Positions 56,381-64,000 of a stretch of 64,000 nt of DNA are shown here, piece after piece. Source of the DNA: Sialis fuliginosa (taxonomy: Eukaryota > Arthropoda > Insecta > Megaloptera > Sialidae). A model generated the notes under the pieces. That model saw only the letters and a list, made by a program, of their open reading frames with translations, searched no databases and was not told the DNA's origin. The first letter of the stretch is position 1; every line of letters starts with the position of its first letter. The position numbers were made by a program, and so were the translations under genes. The stretch lies in assembly GCA_961205875.1 (NCBI GenBank), contig OY540814.1, forward strand, positions 28,712,151 to 28,776,150, read 5' to 3'.

Positions 56381-57292
56381 ACAATTCAGAAAGTTTTCTT
56401 TGGTTTGCTCCTAATAATAAAAAATTGACATTTTCAGAAAAAATATTACAAACAAAAAATGTTTAGTTTATCTCTCTAAAATTACTAATCTGCAACAAAA
56501 AATATAGGTTTAGATTTGAAAAAGAAAAATTGAACCTGAAAACTCATCAAATTGACCTTTCTAAGCTCACCCCATAATGTCAATATGTTAGCCCCCTCAA
56601 AACCATGAAACTTTTGACTGATACATTTTTTCTGAAAATTCGTTATTTTGGAACTAAGTCTATATCTATATTTTATAATATTATAAATCAATAAGTTAGG
56701 GAATATTATTTATAATTTATAATATTATGAATTTTCACCAAAATCTTCGCGAGCCGCAAAGTAGGTATCTTAATTTTTTTTTTAATTTTTTGTATCAGAG
56801 TAAAGAAATCGTATCAGAGGGAGGTAGGGGGGGGGGGGGGGGGTGAAATAAATCTCTTGCAAAGGCCGGCTCTGTATACACCGAAATTAATACGTGATAA
56901 ATATTTTCTATATATGCAATATCATATTTTACGATATTCGCGTATAGGTATTAAATAAACAACGGTAATTAAAAATTACTAGCTCAGCGCAAACAAAGTA
57001 GTATAACATTGGAACAAATACTCTCAACCTTCGACAATAAATCCGATATAATAACTAGGCACCATATATATGCGATAATTTTATCGCAATTACAAGGGTA
57101 GGTGTATGTAGGAAGGTGCATTACTGATGCAATTAATAGCAGATCGAGTGAACCGCGAGTATTGAGGGGCGTTCGGATTCTGTGTTGAAAGCAATAGCCA
57201 ATATGCCAGTAACAAAGTATCACTGAAATTATGATTTTAAATAAATAGGTTAAAATGATTCTAAAAAATGTATTTATTTTTATTTAAGCGAT
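56381..57292. other. Unassigned stretch with G run and hAT-like end
   Basis: A 17-base G run at 56827-56843 lies just inside 'aaaggccggctctg' (56861-56874), the inverse of the hAT-like start at 1032. 57100-57200 is less A/T-rich. No gene. Confidence 0.4.
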
Positions 57293-57620
57293 GATTTTTG
57301 TTAAAATAAAAACACAAAATACAGCAATCCGCCATGTTTGATATGGTGGATGACGTCACGGCTAAGTAAACGTCATTTTTGTTTTATTTTATCTGCACTG
57401 TTTATAAATTATTTTGTGGTTTTAAATTATCAATTTGTTCAGTTTTGTGTTACCAAAACTAAAACAGAGAAACGTTAGCGATGGAACAAGGATTTATTAT
57501 TGTTGACAAGGAGTGTTTACATAGGCGTGACGTCACAAATGCGCCATGACACTTACGAGCGTTTTGGCGTCAAATTCAAAATTAGTTTTAAAAGAGTCAA
57601 TTTTTGTGATTAAACCTTTA
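57293..57620. other. Segment with two TGACGTCA palindromes
   Basis: 'gccatgtttgatatggtgga' precedes TGACGTCA at 57351-57358, and 'acataggcg' precedes a second TGACGTCA at 57538-57545, followed by 'caaatgcgccatgaca'. TGACGTCA is the CREB/ATF consensus. Here the symmetric GCCAT..TGACGTCAC context suggests a repeat more than a promoter. Confidence 0.4.
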
Positions 57621-59185
57621 TTTTCTGCAGATATAAGTATTTTTTTGGAAATAGGAGACACGTAAGATCATCATAAAATAGTTTTTTTTTAAATTAGGCA
57701 TCATGTGTATTACGTTTTTTATAAAAACTGTTGCAATGTTCATTTTGGAATGAATTCGATACGTTTTAAAAATCTTATAATATTAAAATAATGAATATAA
57801 CACAACGCTAAAAGGATTCTACGATTTAAGAAATAAAATATAATGTTTTTAGAATCAAAAAGAAAAACTAGAGGTACCTTATTTGGAAGATCCTAATTGG
57901 TTGGCAGATTTAGCTTTCAAAACTTAAAAAATAAAACAGACTTAAAAAAACCAGAAACACTAAAATGTATACCTAATAATTAATTTAACAGTTTTTGAAG
58001 TCGGTTTTCTTTTCTCTTCATTAAAAAGTTTTTTATTTTTCTCTTTTGAGTGGCGGATCTTCGACGTCCATGGTCAGATTCCAGTAGCGTAGAATGAAAA
58101 AAAATCAGAGGGGGGGGGGGATAAATACAGTTGAGCAAAATTGTTTAAGGTATTTTCTCTTAACACGTTTTTTAGAACACTGAATATTTCGTGAAGGGGA
58201 GGGGTCATGTGCGGCCCTTGCTAGATTAGGTTTATGCTATGCGGCCCAAAAGATACAAAAGATTGGACACTTATGAACTAACCGTTCAATAGACAAAATT
58301 AATAGTAATAAAAAAAATACCGATGGGGGTTTAAAATCAATAAAAACAATAATAATTGTAGGATTAACGTTTTTTTGATAAATTAAAATGTGTTATTTAA
58401 TTTTATTATTTGTGGAATATGTTTTTCAGTTTCTGTATTTATTTATTCTTTTGTGACAAATTGTTTTAAGAAAATATATTACTTGAAAGTGAGGTTATGT
58501 CATTTATTACTATTAACATCAATTTTTTACAAGAAATGAGAGTAGATAAGAAAATTACCATTTTTTAAACATCCTTAAAAAAACGATAGTTTCAAAAGTC
58601 TATTGCATTTTATGGCCAAACCATGCTATTTGAATATCTTAACTAAATTTGACCATTTATCTGCCTTATCAATTAAAATAAACATTGAACTGATTACAAA
58701 CTGAGAACATATGTGAAATATCCCGTGAACAGAACGCCCCCTTCGTTGGATGAAATGGAATCTGCACAAACGTCAATGATGCATCCACCCACCTACAATA
58801 AAGGTATTATTTTACTCGTCAGCATTATTGGTGAATACCAATAGATTTCAAATCACGTCATGCTGTGCCCATAGGTTTTTAGCTGTTAGTTTTTACGCGC
58901 TATGTCATAACAGTACATGCCGATGGCCGTGTGTATAGAAATTTCGATTTTTGTTTTGTCCCCGTTAATTGCTTAGATTGTTTATATAATAGTTTGGGTA
59001 TTTGTGTGTTTGTCGTATTCATTTTGCATCGATCATTTGTAATTATCGGTTATTAATATGGACAGTTTTAATGTCGAGCTATTATGATTGTGTTCCAATT
59101 TCTTGATGTGAGGTTACTTTTATATTTTTTTGTAAATAAAATCTGTATATTTAAAAGCAGATAACATCCATATAAATATTATATA
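57621..59185. other. Unassigned stretch with hAT-like fragments
   Basis: 'cagtagcgtagaatgaaaaa' with a G run at 58083-58122 is a worn CAGTGGCG-family end. 'tgtgcggcccttgctagatt' and 'tatgcggcccaaaagataca' near 58209 and 58238 resemble another element's interior. 58720-59060 is less A/T-rich. No gene. Confidence 0.4.
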
Positions 59186-59690
59186 CCGGGTGTTTTTTTT
59201 AAACACTTTCCAGTGGATTATTTCCTAAATAATGAATTTTCAGAGAAAATGTTTCGTACAAAAGTTTCATGGTTATATTCTGACAATTTTAATAAATTTT
59301 GCTGCAGATTTGTAATTTACGAGAAAAAATAAGCAAAAACATTTTTTATGAAAATGCCCATTTTTTATGATATGGAGCAAATAAAAAGATATTCAATAAT
59401 TTTTTACTCGAAAACTATAATTTTTTTAGAAAAATCACAAGAGGAAAAAAGTACTTATTGTTAGATCTAGGCAAGGACTATCAGAGAATTTTTTTATTCA
59501 AATTTAATATAAACTTTTTATGCAACTTTTTAATAAAATAATTTTTTTGAATTATTGAAGAAAAAAATTAAAAACAAATAAAATAAAATTATCTGAGAAT
59601 CATCTAAGCACTTTTTACTTAATATGGTTATTTTTGAAAATTAATATTTTTCGAGTAAAAAATTATAGAACATCTAAAAATTTCATATCT
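59186..59690. repeat. Element start plus imperfect inverted repeat
   Basis: 'taccgggtgttttttttaaa' at about 59187 looks like a transposon end. 59395-59680 is an imperfect inverted repeat ('ttttactcgaaaactataat' against 'attatagaac' and 'ttttcgagtaaaa') shared with 56101-56380. Confidence 0.55.
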
Positions 59691-59756
59691 ATAATTTATG
59701 TTCTATTCATTTTTTCGAAAAAACGAATTTAAAAAAAAAAATGGTTCATAACAGAG

Positions 59757-60170
59757 AATGGACTTTCTTATACGTATTACAGAGATTGAACAGTGTGCGT
59801 GTTTGCCATAGGTACCATGGGACTTTCTTATACGTAATACTAAAAGTGAGCTAAATAATTACATAAAAAAAATTCTTTTTGGCTAAATCATAAATATTTG
59901 AAAAAAATGTATCGGGAATAAATTATAGATAATAACATACTCGACATTTTTTATCTAAAACATTTTTTTCTTATTTCAAAAATAATTCAGTTAATTTTCA
60001 GTTATTACGTTAAAAAAAATCATTTGTTATATAATGTAGAGAATAATATTATCTATATTATTCATTTTATTCTATCTTATAAGTTTGTCAGAAATGTTTT
60101 AATAAAATAAGAATCACGTATACTATTCACTGTTAGGATTACGTATAAGAAAGTCCCGTGGTTCCCAAGG
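59757..60170 (-). mobile_element. ACTTTCTTATAC-family copy, inverted
   Basis: 'gactttcttatacgtattac', 'aattctttttggctaaatca', 'gggaataaattatagataat' and 'gtcccgtggttcccaaggca' parallel 12615-13065. A deletion shortens the middle near 59985-60000. Confidence 0.85.
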
Positions 60171-60778
60171 CAGATATTTTCTACACATTTTTACCACAAA
60201 ATTCTATCGGTTGTAATATCGTAATTTAAATCAGATATATTTATTTTGACGTATTCGATTAGCACAACAATTTACATATGTATTTTTACAAAAGATTGTT
60301 TATTAAATAAAATAATACTACATGAAAATTTTGCATGCACTTGAATATTATTCCAATTATTTTATGTATAACACATGCAAAAATTGAAAATATCGGACAG
60401 CGCACATACGACATATATAAATATGTATAAACGAAGAACGGTGTGTGTAATATAACAACGGTATGGCCAAACAATATATTTCCTTGACATAAAATCCGCG
60501 TCTGGCAGTTTGCGGATGACATTGCGCGGCGGCAGAAAGGTATATTTAATAGTGTGATAATGGGCTTTATTGTGATTAAAACTCGTGTTTATTGCCTGGC
60601 CGCTGACGGGTCCATTGTGGTCAATCATTTGCCGTTTTATTTGCGCTCTCCCTACCCCTCCACCCAGCCTGCCCAACCCCACTACACTCGGTATAATATA
60701 TATGTATGTATGCGCTGTTACACTCTGAAAAAACGATGCTTTCTTTTATTTTCAATATAGGATTTGAAGTGTATCAAT
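60171..60778. other. Unassigned stretch
   Basis: 60470-60700 is less A/T-rich ('cgcggcggcagaaagg', 'ctgacgggtccattgtgg') and has no copy in the window. Minus-strand frames of 78 and 106 codons here overlap each other and show no domain. Confidence 0.35.
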
Positions 60779-61494
60779 TAGGGTTGCCAGAATGTCTCTT
60801 TTAAAGAGAACATGTTCTCTTTTTTAGCTTGGATCTTTCTTTTTCTTTTTTTATATTGAAATGTCCTCTTTTGTTCTCTTTTTTTAATTGGGCATATTTT
60901 GATTTAAATTTTTGTACTTATAAAACTTCAAGGTACCTAAACTGTATTTACTAACTAATATCAGGTCACAAATATCGTGATACAAATTCAATTGTAGACG
61001 AATTTCAATTTGAATGTCATATGTAGGTACTATTATGTACTATCATTTTTGGATTTTGGTGAATAGTGAATACGTTACATTTATTGTGGAATATTTTAAA
61101 ACAATTTAATTTTATTAATTTAAATATTATTTTAAATAATATAAGTAAGATTATAAATTTGTAACTGTAAGTTAAGCCATGATCCAATAACTTGGTCCGA
61201 AATTTAGTACCAAGTTCTTGTATCGTGGACACAGGGTTTTATAGATAACATAACTGTATAATAATAAATAAAATAACTTCAAAATGTGTTTAACAATTGA
61301 ATATGTAAAGTATTTAAAATCAGAAAAAGAAAGATTTATTTAATAAAAATATAATATGTTTATATATTTGACCAGTTTTATCGATTTCCGTAAACCACAA
61401 TATAAATTTTTGGATTTTTTCAATTTGTCCTCTTTTTGTCCTCTTTTTTAATGAACAAGTTCTCTTTTTTCATCTTGAGCTTCTGGCAATCCTA
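60779..61494. mobile_element. hAT-like element, TAGGGTTGCCAGA ends
   Basis: Ends 'tagggttgccagaatgtctc' and 'gagcttctggcaatccta' are inverted repeats, with 'gagaacatgttctctttttt' and 'gttctcttttttcatc' just inside. GTATCAAT and GTATCATT flank the element (60771-60778, 61495-61502), an 8-bp duplication with one change. TAGGG fits hAT. 716 bp, no transposase. Confidence 0.85.
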
Positions 61495-61524
61495 GTATCA
61501 TTTAAATAATATTATATATACTAT

Positions 61525-61790
61525 CTGATACCCCGCGGCTTCGCTCGCACGGATTTCTAAACTGAAATTGAATATTCCCAATTTGAAATTGAATAGTCTC
61601 AATTTAAACTTGAAAAGGTATAGTTAAATATGAAAAATCTTTTCTTAGTGGGTGCTTACGTTATAAAAGGAAGACAGTCCTGAAATTTCACGTTTTTAGA
61701 TCCAAAAATTTCGGCTCGGCTGATTTATTCAATTTTTTAAATGTCGCCCTTTACTGAAAAAATTTAATAACCCCTGATTTAAATAATACT
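61525..61790 (+). repeat. Insect retroposon-like repeat, second type
   Basis: 'taccccgcggcttcgctcgc' is a start signature common in insect dispersed repeats, followed by a short tandem 'tgaaattgaatattcccaat'/'tgaaattgaatagtctcaat'. No second full copy is in the window, so the boundary is approximate. Confidence 0.45.
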
Positions 61791-63765
61791 ATCTGTTGAC
61801 GTATTTTATAACATATAAAATTTTAGTGAGCTATGATAATGAAATTACAATACCAAAACCAGAAATGTAATATTTTTTCATTTTAAATAAAAATTTACAT
61901 ATGTATTATACACAGAAAAAAATAATTTCTTATCTTACATCTTTATAAAGTAGTCTACTGAAAAAAATTAAATAACGTATTAATTCATATGTTACATGAC
62001 ATATTACCCAGAGTAATAAAAAAAATAAAGAAATCTTTATAAAAAGCGTATGCAGAAAATTAAATCTTGTGGTCGCAGAATTGTTTTAATTTATTTTATC
62101 TTAGAAAATTTATCCGGGAATAAAAAAAAGCTCTTATTATGTCAAGAAGTTTATAGGATTAGAATAAAAAAACTACAATTTTGGCTTTCTGACAGTAACT
62201 TTCGCTTGTATAAAACACGTTATTTTTATCTCGCCCATCGCCTGATGCTGGAGCGGAGATGTCCTCTTATTTTCCTAGGCATTTGATAAAAGATTGGATC
62301 ACTCGACAATTTCTTCCAAGGCTACCGTGATGTATACATTTACAAAAATGTGCAATAAAAAAGACAACTTATAAAAAATAGATATGGTTGTTATATATTA
62401 TGTGAAAGTGTTTTTCTTTCAATTTTGTAAAAACACGAAAAAGTAATTTTTTGTTGTTGTTTAAATGATTACGTTGAATTTTTGGGGGGAGGGGGAGGGA
62501 GGGTTTAATTACTATTTAGAAAAATTGTAAGATAAATATCAATATTAAAGAATACTTACAATTAGTTTATACAGTGCTGGATTCAGGATTTTTGTATTGG
62601 AGAACGGGGGTTAAAAAAATTATTTTTAAATTTTATATAAAAATATTTTTCATTACTTTTTACAGATTTAATTTTAAATTTTTTTTACGGAGTTAAACAC
62701 AAAATATCTATATTTTGCAGTTTGTATTCATTTTCGTTCATCACAAACTTAGTAGACTCCTCCCATTTGATTATTATAATATTTAAATCATTTCTCCATG
62801 TATCAAACAAAGACAGATATTTTGAAATTCATTTGCTAGATAAAGAACTACTCTTCGTTTATAATACATAGGTACTCATATATATTTGTGCAATTAAATT
62901 ATTATGTAATCTATTGAAAATTGTATACGTAAATTTTGTAGCAATAAATATTTGATATTCCGAATTTTAGTATTTAAATATATTAAACTTGATAGAAAAA
63001 GATAACCGATGATGTTTGACTTTAAATTTGGAATCTGTTGTAAGCGATTCTAGCCTTTAGAGTGCCAGACGAGTTCTGCAGGCGACTGTACCTACATATC
63101 TAAAATAACACCGATTTCCTTATGTCCCATAGTAAAATTCAACATAAAACTATCATTATTAAACTGACGAAATAATATGTTTTTTTGTTAACTTGTTAGT
63201 CAGTGAATTACGAAATAAGTATTATCAGTTTTTATATCGTATTACTGATTAAAAATATTTATAATGAAGTAGTAACGTCATGTAGATTATATTATGGGTT
63301 AGGTAAAAGCGGTGTTTTATTTTTAACTTAGATTATTTAATTTTAATTACTCACATCCTGATAACGGATGTTTTTAGTTTAATTAAAGACTTACGTGAAA
63401 ATGTATTTATAGAAATGATTTCAGATTTCGGGAATAATGGAACTTGAAAAAAATATTATTTATTGAGGATACGTAAAAATATTTATATATATAAATAAAA
63501 CTTGACTTAAATATTCCCATGATTAATTAATTTAATTCTTCTTTTTCTTATTATTTTCTATTATTTATACCCTATATTTTTTAATATCTCTAATTAATTT
63601 ACCAAAAAAATATTTTAATTTTTCTCCAATATATTTTTAGTTAACCAGAAATATTGTTTTCTATTAATATATAATAATAATATCCTAACTCTTATAAATT
63701 GGCAGGTATGTGACATTTTATGAATCATATTAAAAATTTTTTTACATAATTTTATATACATAAAA
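61791..63765. other. Unassigned A/T-rich stretch
   Basis: 'cagtgctggattcaggattt' near 62573 resembles a hAT end without partner. A G-rich run is at about 62484-62502. The 78-codon plus frame 62050-62286 has no known domain. 'cgggaataaaaaaaagctc' and 'ggctttctgacagt' near 62115-62195 weakly echo the 33768 tandem units. Confidence 0.4.
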
Positions 63766-63957
63766 AAACTAGTTACCGGCGACTTCATCTGCATAGAATT
63801 AGTATTTTTATATGTAATCAATTTTCAGGACACAATGTTCTTCCTCAGAATACAAGCTATCTCCCTACTAAATTTCACCAAAATCGGTTCAGCAGTTTAA
63901 GTGTGAAAAGATAACAGATATACAGACAGACATAGTTACTTTTAGCATTTATAATAC
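63766..63957 (+). repeat. Insect retroposon tail-like repeat
   Basis: 'ctagttaccggcgacttcat', 'ttcctcagaatacaagctat', 'atttcaccaaaatcggttca', a GACAGACAT tract and 'agcatttataatacta' follow the order of 5690-5983. Confidence 0.65.
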
Positions 63958-64000
63958 TACTGGAAAAACGAAGAAACTGTGTTTTGAGTCTGGAACTGTT
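63958..64000 (+). repeat. Start of a second hammerhead-family copy (cut by window end)
   Basis: 'actggaaaaacgaagaaact' and 'gtctggaactgtt' match 18366-18385 and 18437-18449. The 33-bp inverted repeat present between these words in the first copy is absent. The window ends just before the position where the CTGATGA core would fall. Confidence 0.7.

Noticed and set aside
1-64000. LTR retroelements, endogenous viruses, Polintons or intact LINE reverse transcriptase
   Set aside because: No long direct terminal repeats with primer-binding sites and no reverse transcriptase, integrase, capsid or envelope-like frames were seen.

Overview
This is a gene desert from an A+T-rich insect nuclear genome (roughly 70% A+T by eye). 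I found no host coding gene, tRNA or rRNA. The longest uninterrupted reading frame is about 110 codons and none shows a domain I recognise. The organism call rests on dispersed repeats that look like insect retroposon tails (a 'cgacttcgttcgcgtgg' start, a 'catcaaaatcggttcagcg' middle and a 'tttataatattagtatggat' end), on the many Tc1/mariner-type and hAT-type MITEs, and on the low gene density. A lepidopteran or close relative is my best guess, but it is an inference. The exact 200-N run at 35991-36190 is an assembly scaffold gap.

Almost everything recognisable is a short non-autonomous DNA transposon or a local duplication. Families defined by comparing copies inside the window are: (1) hAT-like MITEs with 8-bp target duplications, namely CAGTGGCGTAGATA at 36196, 46174 and 54444; TAGAGATTGG at 1, 32692 and 37423; the 92-bp CAGGGCTTCGAACCG element at 13385; and TAGGGTTGCCAGA at 60779. 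(2) TA-flanked Tc1/mariner-like MITEs, namely CAGTGTATTCCAAG at 14153, 17720, 19957, 22981, 26392 and 42823; AGGTACTGGCACCAG at 7862, 15710, 16610, 31905 and 39144; GGGTTAA..GGGGTA at 11481 and 46586; and CAGGATGGGGCAA at 47823. (3) A TTA-flanked hairpin MITE at 4486. (4) An ACTTTCTTATAC-ended family (6186, 11341, 12615, 42345, 43692, 59757) that is a repeated target for nested insertions. (5) A gcttcctcg-ended family (3928, 17147, 25200, 40522, 50738, 51546) carrying an internal 20-bp minisatellite. (6) Long foldback repeats (23551, 40854, 35241, 21558, 22421, 31008).

Layout: 0-13 kb is mixed old repeats and tandem duplications. 13-24 kb is the densest MITE zone and contains a hammerhead-ribozyme-like motif at about 18446-18500 inside a dispersed element. 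24-35 kb holds the minisatellite element, a very homogeneous 241-bp triplication (28675-29397) and several tandem duplications. 35-36.6 kb has a foldback, the gap and a hAT MITE. 36.6-46 kb is sparse, with a foldback, nested MITEs and a 170-bp tandem array. 46-55 kb has well-preserved MITEs and a head-to-tail pair of the minisatellite element. 55-64 kb is mostly unassigned A/T-rich DNA plus a good hAT element, and ends inside a second copy of the hammerhead-bearing family.

No genes act together here. The interest lies in transposon biology: hammerhead RNA, foldbacks that could give hairpin RNA, shared termini with swapped interiors, independent insertions two bases apart in paralogous targets, and an unusual number of long poly-G/poly-C runs in an A/T-rich background. 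I saw no LTR retroelement, endogenous virus or Polinton remnant.
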